Assembly (NCBI GenBank): GCA_951799425.1
Contig: OX637391.1
Coordinates: 51,369,069 to 51,433,068 of the forward strand
Reading direction: 5' to 3'
DNA length: 64,000 nt
DNA from: Ilex aquifolium
Taxonomy: Eukaryota > Streptophyta > Magnoliopsida > Aquifoliales > Aquifoliaceae
Shown: piece by piece, positions 11,620-23,400 of the stretch
Numbering within the stretch: position 1 is the first letter of the stretch
Layout: every line of letters begins with the position of its first letter
The notes under the pieces: generated by a model
Database searches by the model: none
What the model was told of the DNA's origin: nothing
Seen by the model: only the letters and a program-made list of their open reading frames with translations
Translations under genes and position numbers: made by a program

Positions 11620-12790
11620 AAAAAATTGGATTTAATTGAGCTAAATTACATTAAAGAAACTTATTTGGTTCTAAGTGCATTTTTTTAGAAAAAAAACTAA
11701 ATGACCATTTATGACTTCATTACTCTTCTCTTTCTCCCCCCCCCCTCCATTACTCTCTCACTCCATCTTCCATTATTTCTCTATATCTCTCTATAATTTA
11801 TTTTTTTCTCAAATATATAAAGATTTAATTTAATTTTTTCATCTCTTCTCCTATTTTTTTCTCTCTTTCTCTCACTTTCTCTCCTATTTTCTCTCACAAT
11901 TACTATTTATCTCTTTATTCTCTCTCTTCTTATATCAACGTTACAATAATACAGTTACACTAATCAGTTAAAATTATCCTATAATACACAAAACAATTAC
12001 TCATATGTTCTAATAAATCAAACAGTTATACTAAACAATTAAACGAAATTATAAAACTAACCCAATTTGTCTTTCAGTTTTTTACATAAACTAAAGAGTT
12101 ACACCATTTAGTATTATGACATGGTTACACCAATTATATACACCAAATTGGGTTTATTATTACACAAAAGACTTTACCATTATACCAATTTTGTTATATA
12201 TAATTAGTGTAATTATATCGTGATACTAAATGACGCAATTCTTTGATTTATGTAAACAATTGAATGACAAATTAGATTGATGTCATAACTTTGTGTAATT
12301 GTTTGGTGTAACTGTTTGGTTTATTAAAACACATGAATAACTGTTTGGTGTATTATAAGGCAGTTGTAACTGATTAGTATAATTATGTTATTGTAACGTT
12401 GATATAAAGAGAGAGATAAAAAATATGCAGAGAGAGTAACAGTGAGAGAAAATAGGAGGAAAGAGTGAGAGAGAGAGAGAGAAAACAGGGGATAGAGATG
12501 AAAAAATCAAATCAAATCTTTACATATTTGAAAAGAAAATAAACTATTAGAGAGAGAGAGAGAAAAAAAAAATAGGGGAGAGATAGAGAGTGTAACGAAA
12601 AGACAGATGGAGAGAAAATAGGGAGAAATAGTTAAAGAGTAATGGAGAGAGAAAGGGAGAGAGAGAGAGATGAAGAGAATAAAAATTATGCATAATTTAA
12701 GAAAGGGTAAGTAAGTAAAAAAATTCAAATGACCTAAGGTCCTAATCACAAGATGTTTTATTAAAATTGAACTTAATAGAGTAAAATATT
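11620..12790. repeat. Long imperfect palindrome (foldback-type element)
   Basis: The two halves are reverse complements around an axis near 12168. Matched blocks include 11931-11975 with 12362-12406 (tatcaacgttacaata shared), about 12001-12046 with 12296-12343 (aaacagtta shared), and about 12090-12140 with 12195-12250 (catttagtat shared). The outer arms are pyrimidine-rich on the left (11730-11930) and purine-rich on the right (12410-12680), as folding requires. The ends are approximate. This resembles a foldback or long-TIR non-autonomous transposon. No coding capacity or clear target duplication was seen. Confidence 0.7.
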
Positions 12791-15361
12791 TATCCATACA
12801 CTGTCTCTCAAATAAGTTTAAAAAAATATATCCACACCCAAAAAATCTTTTTTGAAACTCATGAAGGTTATCTCCAACCAAGGTAAACCAGGAGAATAAA
12901 ATGAAGTTTAGTCAAACTTGAATGGACTAATATTATACTTAATAAATTTATGTTAATTAATTTATTTAACGAATTTAATAAATTTGGTTATTTAACATCG
13001 GAACTTATTAAGACTATCTGTTCAAAACAAAAAAAAAATCTATTAAGACTATATGTAATTAATCAAATAAAAAAATCAACAACTATAATTAATTAATTAT
13101 AATGATATTGTTGACTTGTGCGAACTGACAAATTATTCTATTAGAGCATCAAATCAAAAAATTAATTCTCAATAACTTTATCTCTTCTGCTCACTTAACA
13201 AAATATGCTTACAGCAACTCCAAATATACTAGCTATTTTAGCTGGTCAAAATAACATTTTTTATTATACTATCTATTTTAAAAGACAACTTCTATTAATT
13301 CACTTCAACAACACTATCTATTTTAACTAATTATTTCAACTAACTTTAACTAAATATTAAAATCAAACCAACAAACCCATTTGCATATTTCGAATCCAAA
13401 CTGAATCCTTTGAAAAAAAACATAACAAACCAGATAATTTTTCTTCCAGATTTGCTATTAGCGCCTGGATCCAGAGAATGACAAACCAGACATGCAAACC
13501 AAAGAATTTTTTTGGTTTCAGTGGGTTTGGTCATGGGTTTTTCGGTGGGATTTCATGGGGTTTTCGGTGGGTTTTTCATGGGTTTTTTGGTGGGTTTTTT
13601 AGTGAGATTTCAGTGGGTTTTTTTTTGTGGAATTTCAGTGGATTTTTTGTGGGTTTTCAGTAGTATAAATACATAGAGTTTCTGTGTGTGTGTGTGTGTG
13701 AGAGAGAAAGAGAGAGAGAACTCCATACCTGGATGGACAATGAACCTTCTGTGCGATGATGAAGATGAAATTAGGGTGCTAGGAGCTTCTGTGAGAGAGA
13801 CAGAGAGAGTCAGGAATTTGGGGGTGCTGTGGAGTGACGAAATTGACACAAAAAGGAGCTTTGTGGCTCACCAGAAATAGCGAGGGAAGAATGGGTTATG
13901 GGAAATAGCCAGCCGAATACCTAACTTGTTGGAGCCAATTTTTATAAAGAGACCATCTAAAATAGCTAAGAATTTCTCTTTACCCAGCTCCTTGGAGTTA
14001 CTCTTATAGTCTTTTAACCTTTTGTACGACAAAAAAAAAAATAGAAAGGGTAAGTCAAGAGGTAACAGGGACGAGTTGTAAACTTAAACTTTTTGAATTC
14101 GAATCTTGACAATTTCTTGGGGTCATGTGATATAGTATGGGTGACATAATTATGTTTCTACCCACTTCTCTACATCACCATATCATGTGGAATTTATCTC
14201 TTATAAATACATTAGTCTCCGTGTGGCTGACCTATATTTGACTGGACTGGAGAGGAAATTAGTCGATATGTGTTTAAGCAGGTCTAGACCTAAAACAAAA
14301 TGATATTGTTGAACCAAGAAAAAAAAAAGTTAGAAGGATAAAAAATTAAAATATCATGTTTGATAAGGAAAAGAAATGAGAATAAAAAAAAAATGGATGA
14401 ATGAGTTTTCATTCTTAATCTCAAAAGTCAATTCTGCCAAAATTGGACAAAAAAGAAAAGAAAATGATATCCATGTTAGGTAAAAATATGTTATTTATTT
14501 TTTTAGCATTTAGCTAATTACTTATTTACATTAAACACATAAACCTAAACTTATATACCAGTCGGTGGAATTAAAACACCTAAACCCAACCTCATTTACT
14601 AGTCGGTGGAATGAATCTAGAAACCGTAGAGAATGATCGAAAATCAGCTGCTCATCTTATTTGTCGATTTCATCCCTCTGTCAATGATCGTCATAGATAA
14701 GCTTTGTAATCTTCCTTAATTTATCGTGTGATTCTCTATCTACACGCACATATATTGTCATAGATTGAATCGATTTTATGATTTTCGAGTTTCAAAATAT
14801 TTACTCATTTTACAATTGTCCAGTGTGATCTGCTTGAACAATTAAGTCAAGTAAGCTCTATATATTTGCGTGTTTGAATCAATTTTTTCAATTTCAAGCT
14901 ACGATTATCCAATGTGATCTGTCAATGCTGGTTTTCAATTTTATCTTTTTGCATGATAGATTTCGTAGAGATTAGATAATTCGGAAATATCCTCTTTTAT
15001 TGTAGTTTTTTATTTTTCTTTAGACGACGACTTTCATAGTGTAAATAGGTTCCCAACTTTCATAAATATATTAGTGTTCCTAACTTTAGCAGCTTTAATT
15101 TTATGGCACACTATTTAAAACCTTTTTAAGTTCATGCCTTGAGACAAGGCTGGAGTAAAATGCTTCATGATTAGGTCCCAATGATGTGAAACAAGCTAGC
15201 AAAAAAAAAGATGCTAGTCTCCTCATATCTATCTATTGGTGGCTCTCTCTTGGATTGATGAATGAAGATTCTTTGTTCGTCAAGTGTGATATATCTTCTT
15301 TAGGAGTGAATGGCGGATGTATGATGCAACAATATATTAGGGTGTTAATCTTAAGGATTTA
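12791..15361. other. Intergenic, no gene seen
   Basis: AT-rich DNA. 13500-13665 is a strongly G/T-biased stretch of repeated 'gggtttttt'-like words. It is followed by 'tataaata' near 13663 and a (TG)n(AG)n run at 13684-13720. The possible frames across it have no recognisable domain. A B-box-like word (gaattcgaatctt) near 14093 hints at a decayed tRNA-derived SINE but is too weak to call. Confidence 0.45.
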
Positions 15362-15520
15362 AGGGCGGGTCTTAGCGCAATAGTAAGATTATTTTATTGT
15401 GACTTGGAGGTCACGAGTTTGAATCATGGAAACAGTCTCTCTACTTGCTGGGATAAAACTGCATATATCTAACCCTCTCCAGATCCCGCAATAACGGGAG
15501 CCTAATTTTGGGCATGACCA
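15362..15520 (+). mobile_element. tRNA-derived SINE (Au-like)
   Basis: It begins with a pol III A box (TTAGCGCAATAGTAAGA). A B box follows about 35 bases later (GGTCACGAGTTTGAATC). It ends in a GC-rich tail 'CCCGCAATAACGGGAGCC', like the 3' end of plant Au-type SINEs. The tail runs directly into the tandem array described next. No clean target duplication was found. Confidence 0.65.
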
Positions 15521-16140
15521 AATTTGAAGAGTTTGGTTCAAGGGAGGCTATTGGAATTTGACTCAAACTCTCTAATTGTTACAAAGAAGAGTTTTAATAT
15601 ACTATGAATAGGTATATTAGCCGTAATGACGGGAGCTTGATCTTGGGCATGACCAAATTTGAAGGGAGGCTGTTGGAATTTGACACAAATTCTCTAATTG
15701 TTATGAAGAAGAATTTTAATATACTATTGGAATTTGACCAAAACTTTTTAATTGTTATGAAGAAGAGTTTTAATATACTATGAATAGGTATATTAGCCGC
15801 AATGATGGGAGTTGATCTTGGGCATGACCAAATTTGAAGGGAGACCGTTGGAATTTGACTCAAACTCTCTAATTGTTATGAAGAAGAGTTTTAATATACT
15901 ATGAATAGATATATTAACCATAATGAATGGAGCCTGCTCTTGGGCATGACCAAATTTGAAGAGTTTAGCTCAAGAGAGACTGTTGGAATTTAACCTATGA
16001 ATAAGAGTTTTAATATACTAGGTATATTAGCCGCAATGACGGGAGTCTGATCTTGGGCATGATCAAATTTAAAGAGTTTGGTTCAAGGGAGGTTGTTGGA
16101 ATTTGACTCAAACTCTCTAATTTTTATGAAGAAGAGTTTT
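15490..16140 (+). repeat. Tandem array, about 120-bp unit, SINE tail fused to LTR head
   Basis: About six diverged copies begin with TTGGAATTTGACTC-type text at 15551, 15673, 15727, 15848, 15983 and 16095. Most copies contain 'gaagaagagttttaatata' and then 'gacgggagc...ttgggcatgaccaaattt'. The last part matches the tail of the SINE at 15362-15520, while the first part matches the start of the LTR seen again at 56822. The copy at 15727 is preceded by a shortened unit. Confidence 0.8.
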
Positions 16141-16430
16141 AATATATTATGAATATGTATATTAGAATGTGATAGGAAAAATAAATATCAAGTTGTATTT
16201 AAATAAATTTTGGTTACAATATTTTATCCTTATAAATAGGGATGTGTATTATGTAATCAGTTATCAAATGACTAGATTTCAGTGAATAATATATCGATTT
16301 AGGATTTTGGTCCGTGAATATAGGTACTGTGTATTAAGTTGAGTATGTTGTATCGAACCACGTGTCATATTTTTACTGTTTTCCTATTTTTAAATTCCTA
16401 TCTTTCAACAAGTATTATTTGTAACCAACA
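16094..16430 (+). mobile_element. Copia-type LTR (solo or truncated), related to the one at 56822
   Basis: It starts TGTTGGAATTTGACTC and ends ACCAACA. It is followed by 'agtggtgtcaaat', a decayed form of the tRNA-Met primer-binding motif TGGTATCAGAGC. It shares blocks such as 'agatttcagtgaataatat', 'cttggtccgtg'-like text and 'caagtattatttgt' with the LTR at 56822-57300. No internal polyprotein follows. Confidence 0.65.
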
Positions 16431-17412
16431 AGTGGTGTCAAATTTGAAGAGGAAGCCTCGTACACCACGTACACCCATTCTAGAGTCTTCTCCATGGGAG
16501 TGAGTTCTTGATCTACAAGAGATTCAAGCCCAGTGCCATTGGCCATTTTGAGAACTCCTACACAAGTTACTAACTGAATCCTTCAAGCAAGAGATTTGGA
16601 CACCTTTATGAAGCCTCTATTTACAAGATAATATTGTAGAGGAGAGGGCAAGGTGCTCACTACTTTCTAAGTATTTGAGGCGTCGCCTTGGGGGTTTGAG
16701 CGGAGATATAGTTGATGGCATCTGTATACATTGGATATACTGTTAATCAAAACCATGCATCCTAATGATGAATTAAGATATACATTGGATAAGTTTGTTG
16801 AGATATCGATGTAGGACATCCGTATAAAATCAAAATAGAGGCTGTTTAGGAGCGGTGAACAGTGAATAGTACACCCAAAACCGTGCAGGTGCATTATGTT
16901 TTAGTCCAGAGCAATAACATTGAAATTGTCATGCTTAGCTCAAGACAGGGAGGTCCCCTAAGGGATATCACTGCCTTTGTCCAGGACAATAGATTTTGTC
17001 CACACTGCAAGGTATATTCGGCTTCAGTTCTATACTTTCTTCAATTGAAGCATGTTCTAAGAAAAACTGAGGAGTCAGAAATATAAGCTGGGGGTAGCAA
17101 ACCACTGCATCATCTAACTTAATGCACTTCAATAGCATCATAAGAAAGTGGCATTTCATTTCAAACAACCATTTACCTTTCAAATGTTTGCATCAATTTT
17201 CACAGCATTGGTGTCGATTCCACAACCTGGGGAGTGTGACTACAAGCTCGGCAAAAGAAAAAGAAATATCGAGACAAAGATATGAGAATCAATAAACTAG
17301 AACAGAGAGAAAGAACTCCATTCAGATGTCTAAATTTAAATACAGCATCAACTTATCTGCAAAGAAACAAAATGCGACTAAAGTTTCAGGTGGTGGAGGC
17401 CTGGAGGGGGAT
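16431..17412. other. Intergenic and probable 3' flank of the NPH3-type gene
   Basis: No gene was recognised. The text just after the LTR (16431-16700) could be retrotransposon leader. 17200-17412 probably includes the 3'UTR of the minus-strand NPH3-type gene. The frame at 16862-17086 (+) has no known motif and I do not call it. Confidence 0.4.
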
Positions 17413-20400
17413 TCAATCAACCAACTGACCATTATCTTGATGTTGTTTCCCATTGAGAAGTGGTAGTGTTGATGGTGGTGAAACTTTGGCATTGCATTGC
17501 ATCTTTGATGCTTTAGGGTCACAAGACTTTGATTTGAGCCTTAAACCCAACATTTTGCATAAGCTGTTCCAACTCCGCTTGGTCTTCACAAGCTTCTCCA
17601 TCTCTTGTTTCATGCTTAAGCACTCGTTTTCAAGCTCAGTAACCCGTTCCCTGATATCATCAACTGCAACAATTCGATTATCTGCAGAGCCTAATTGGAT
17701 GGCACGGTCATTCCTGCTGGGTGCCAAATTACCGCTTGGATTTTGTGAGCACTCAAGATTGTCTGCGACATATAACCAACTAGCTACAGATGTACGGAGT
17801 TGGAGCTGTTCAAAAAATAGAACTTGGACGATGACACGCAGTGGTAGTCTCTCATTCTGAGCTGCATGGGTGATTGCTTCTAGTGAGAGCTTCTGGAAGT
17901 TCATGAGCCTGCAAAGTTGTTCCCTTTCAGAGTCCATGAGCCATGGATGTGCCTGAAGTTCCAGAACCCATTAGCACTCTAATATAAGATGTAAGTATCA
18001 TTCAGAGAAGAATGACATCTACTAGCTACAACAAAATGATATCCTCCCCAAACCCCCTCCCATAGAAAGATACAGAAAAAAACTAAAAAAAATTAGGAAA
18101 ATTAAAGATATTGGTGTTAGAGCTCAAAGTTGAAGGGATAATGCAAAGTTAGTGGCCCGAGCACAGTATTTTCAACGTGGTTGAGCAGAATCTAATGTTT
18201 TTACACAAAGGGTAGGCCAGTGGATGAGGCTGCCACCACCGCGAGGCTTGGGGAGAGTGAAATACACCAGCCTTATGTCACTTGCGAGAGGCTGTCTCCG
18301 TGACTCAACCTCGTAATGCTTAAATCACAATGGAACAATCTTACCGCTGCGCTAAGGCCCACTCAATGTTTTCACATGTTTCACCCATATTCCACATAAT
18401 CCTTGGTTATTTTCAAACATAGCATCTGATAGTCAGGATAAGAGCAATGATGAACATAGCACAAGCATCTGCTAATAAAGTTTCACTGAAGATCAACAGA
18501 ACAAGGATATGTCACAGACACATGAGCCAAGTCGTATAATGCAAGAGTGGAGAATATGGCACAACAAGCAAATGAATTTATTTTAGCATGCAGCAATACT
18601 CCATCCCATAGCTAAATACTAAACAAACTAAAAGTGAAGAATTACTAAACAAAATGTAGAATTGTACAATTTGCTTGCTGGCGACTCCAACTGACAAAGA
18701 AATAGTTTTACAGCGCTGAATTCATATGCATACCAGTTATTACCAGACATTTGGAAACCTGTAGCCAATGTGAAATATACTTGAGGTGCATTTTTTTCCA
18801 ATAAGTTCTTCTGCCCTCTAGCATTATTTACTAAAAGGTAAGATTTGTATTATCCATTTACCCCCATCAAATAGTTTTTAACGGATTACAAGTAATTAAG
18901 ACTTCCAAAATTTTCATTTCATTCCACATTTCTATATAGCCAAATGACATGCTTCATCGAGCAATAGAAGGTGGAAGTATTAGTCATTCATACTCATCTT
19001 TATTTTACCAGTCAAAATATATGCTTGGATTTTCTGAGTTCTCCAAAAATTTCGTATCTGTTGTTCTCTATACTTGTGCATATAAATCACTAAAAAGGAG
19101 TTTTGTCATTTGATTACATTAAGATGGTTTGGTGCTTCTACATATGAATACCATCTACGATACCATACCTTGAGATGGAAAGGGTTAAATTCAGATTGCA
19201 GGATAAAACTATCTTATATGTAAGCAAAAAAGCACCTGACTTTCGCAATAGAAATGCTCTTATAGGAGTAACCATCAAATATCATTTTTACCTTCAGATA
19301 TATATCAATTGCCCGGTAAATACCATCATCATTTTGTCTAGCATAATCTGGAATTACAGCAGCGAGTGACCGAAATTTCATTAACTTTAGATTAACATCG
19401 GGTGCCACCTCAGCCAAATAGTTGTCCACTAGATTAGCCACCATTGTCAATGGGGTCAGTTCGTGGGAACCTCCCATCATCTGCCCCTCATCATCCAAGC
19501 AATTTGAGGCAGACTCAATTGCATCTTCATCCACCAGCATGAAGTGATCAAGGATTCGTTGTACACAGTCAATATCATAGAGGGTTTCCACTGAGTAGCC
19601 CATATTTGGTATTAGAAGATCATCCATAACTGCTTGATCTAACTGGGACCCAATCCTCTTCTCCAAATTCTCCCGACAAGATGGACTTGCATGTAAAATC
19701 ATGGATGTTCGAAGAAGCCTAAGCAGGAGCTTGGTTGGCGTTATTCCCTTTTGATCAGGTAGTAACTCCACAATCTCTTCAAGGAGAGTCCTTTGATCTG
19801 TCTGAGATGAGGCAGAAAGTGTTGGTCCAGGGGCAGCACGTTTCCCATTCTGAAGGCTTGATTGCCTGCCATTCAAGGGGAGATACTTTTTTGCATAGAA
19901 CATAAGGGAGCCAGCAATCCTCTCTGGCTTCATGCCTCTCGAAGCAACAGCTTGAATTAGCCTTTTATACAGAGGTAATCTGAGGGAGGACACATCCTCG
20001 TACCACCAATCCTCGCTCAGAGAATGTGGCTTGGAAGCAGTGTGTATTCCATTCCAAAAGACAGTGCCAACTGGACTCTGAGAGCCACTGCTTCCTGACA
20101 CAGGCCAGCTGAACAAACTCGGATCTGTGCAAGCTTTCATTGCCGAGGAATTGATGCACCTGGAAACAATATGAAGCTCTTCGGCATTAGGAAGAACCTC
20201 CTCACAGGTTTCAAGAGCTTTAATCGTGTCAACCCAGTTGCCAAACACTTCATCGAGAAAACTCTCAGTTTGCATAATCAGGTTCCCGTCTCCATAGTCT
20301 TCAGTCATTTGAAGATAATCAGCTGCACACCTAAGACTGACTACATTCAGTGCAGTGAGTTCTATTTTAACACCATAACAGAACTTGGATACAAGCAAAA

Positions 20401-23400
20401 AGGTTTTCTCTCCTCCTGGTAAGCCATTAAGTTGCAGAACGGACTTGTTGTCGTCATCACCTTTTTTATCATCCCCATCAGAAAGTTCTGCGATATGATT
20501 TTCTAATACCCTGCTTCTGGACAATAATGGAAACTGCAACACAAGGGGAACAAAGGATAGCCAAGAGCAGCTCAATGAGTGATGACAAAGGGTTGGGGGC
20601 GACGGGGATTGAAAAAAAGGAAATAAAAAATGGGGGGGGGGGGATAAAAGCATTTACAAAACAACTGCATTAAACACATCCACAAGAAACGGTATTAAAG
20701 GGTTGTGAAAAACAAAGCACACAGAGCAGGAGGTTCAATTTTGAACTTTTCAAAGCATGCATATATAGAAGAGAAAAGAAAACAGAATGACAAACTATTT
20801 TTTATTGAAAAAAAAAAGAAGAGAATGACCATAAGGAGATGGTGTTAACATACAAAGTGTGGTATAATATAATCAAAATAGAAAACACGGTGATGTTGGC
20901 CAACCGAAATACACCTTGTGGAGGTGAAATGCCATCTCTCCAACTTCAATAATGACATCACTTGGAAGGCCAGTTGAGCAGAGCCTGCGATAAACCACAC
21001 TTATTGTTGGCTCTACACAGTATATATCAAAAGATAAAAAAATGTACAACACAAATTCATACTTTATTGGGAACAATGCAGAAATCAATTGAGAAATTCT
21101 GTATATTTAAATTATTCAGAAAGTTGACTAATAATTCTAATACTAACATTAATGATGAACACTTACTTGATCAAAACTGGAGACAAAATTTTAGTGTTCA
21201 ACAATTATGAGTCATTTACTGGAATGTAAGTGCTGCAAGCATGCCACAGACAATTCAACAGAAGATGCAAGGTTCTTCAAAAATTTACACACAATGTATT
21301 TCATTACCATATGTAGAAGACTTAAGAAAGAAACTTTCCAACCTATCGACCTGTAAAATGGTCACAACTATATATACCAAGATCGAACACGGTGAGAAAC
21401 ACTGAAACAGTAAACTAAATTGAGAAATATCCTTGGGATTACAAGGATATGATTGACTTCAGCACTTGAACCATAAGACTTTTTTTTTTTTTAAAGGGGT
21501 GCAACACGAGGACTTCCCAGGGGTCACCCATCCTAGTACTACTCTCGCCCAAACACGCTTAACTGCGGAGTTCTGATGGGATCCGGTGCATTAGTGCTGG
21601 TATAATCGCACCCTGAACCATAAGACAGTTAGCAGACCTATAGGATGCAGGATCACACACCCCTGTTTATGATCCCAGGTTAGAGCTATGCAGAATATCA
21701 CCATGTAAGACCTCTGTTAAATGAAAACAGTACCTCAATTCAATTTGACCCAACTTAATCAAATATCCACATTCCACTCCCCCTTTCATACCCCTGAAGG
21801 AGCTAAAAATTAACAAAAAGATTTAATTTTTCAATATTTGATTTAGTCAACCTTACCTGTTTTGTTTCCAATGTCTTTGCTGAAAAGCATCATCACATGG
21901 AAAATCTTTGAAAGACTAGACCACTATGCGACTGACCCATTAGGCCATCGGCAACTTAACACCCTTGATTCAAGCCAATGCACCTTTGAAAGTATAAAAC
22001 TGTGCTGCACAAATTTATTTACCAAATTTTGTATTCCAAGTGATGTGTCAAAATCCCATGCATTGAATATTTGGTGGAGTTAGTGAACCCACTAATCCAA
22101 CCACCTATATTGATTTGAGATACAAATTTGGGCAACAATTTGGTCAACATAGCATTGCTCTTATCTTTATTCATGTCCAATTTGAGTTAACTAGAGGGAG
22201 ATTGTACAAGTTATAACATTGGGTCCTGGATGATCTGTGATCCTCAATAACGTCTTATATTTCTGTGTTCAACTTTTACAAATCAAATAGAAAAGAAGCC
22301 ATGATGCAGGACACAGAGATCATGCAGAATAAACAAACACTAATATGAAAAGAAACTTGAACATCAGATAGAACTTTTCAAAAAAAACATCAGATATAGG
22401 GAAATTAGGGAACGAAGGTCCTTGGAGGGAAGTTGGATTACAACCTTCAAGTCAGTCTAACACAGACTCTTGAAACTGTGCAAAGCACCTATGCCAGCCA
22501 TGACATGGGAATGAGCACTGGACATGCATTTGTGATGCCTCCTATAAAACAGATATCATAGGGTCGTCTGTTGAAGGAAATGACAACTCATCCCCAGTGC
22601 ACCACGAGTCCACGATTTCACTAAGAAGCCTCAATCTGCTTGTGGTTTAGGATAATTCTATTCGGGGGAAGTACCTTATCTTACAAGCTTCGTTTTGCAG
22701 AAACTTAATTTTGCCCTATTAATGTTGTCTAGAATTGGATAATTGTTTAGTTTTGCATCAGCTTTCACGCATATATCCATGCAATATTCCAATAGTAAAT
22801 TCGTCATATAATATGAAATTCAACCGCATAGATGAGTCCCAATCCATTGGGTTAAAAAATTGACAGTTCAAATTAATTATCAAACTCATATTTACCTATC
22901 AAGATCTCATTTGCATATATAACAAAGAAATGTAGAATCCCTTAATTTCAATGTTTTATGGTTGGGTAGTTAAACAATTACAGAATTCCACCCAGTTAAA
23001 AGTCAAGTCATGCATAGGAGTGTTGAATTTCGGATCCCTTCAGATGAACTAGGTTCATGTATTTGTCATTCTTTTCTAATCATCCAGGTTATACAAACGC
23101 ATCTTCTTATGCAAGTGCACCTTGATGTTCTTTCCGGTATCCAAGTATACACCATTTACTTTCCATGTGTCCTGGTAAGGTCCCTCTTCAGGAACCAAAA
23201 AACAACTAAGGTCATTCCCTGGTCTATAAAAATACTAATGGCAGGTCCCAAAGGAAGACGGGTTGTGAAAAAATTACATTCTAAAAACGTTACGAATGTT
23301 TGAACTTCAACAAGGCATACTTTTTAATCTTCAAAAGTGCTCAAGTAGTAAACATATGCAAGAACCAAACTGCAGATACAAGGTAGATATAAACTAAGTG

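Noticed and set aside
12507-12881. 124-residue minus-strand ORF rich in Ser, Leu and Phe
   Set aside because: It is a translation of the GA-rich arm of the palindrome at 11620-12790; low complexity, not a gene.
13478-13663. Gly/Phe-rich 61-residue ORF, possibly a glycine-rich protein
   Set aside because: It is a direct reading of G/T-biased 'gggtttttt' repeats, with no signal peptide or conserved pattern.
21490-21615. Functional 5S rRNA gene
   Set aside because: It is a single copy with an apparent base deletion and substitutions, a poly(A) tail and a target duplication; this is a retrocopy.
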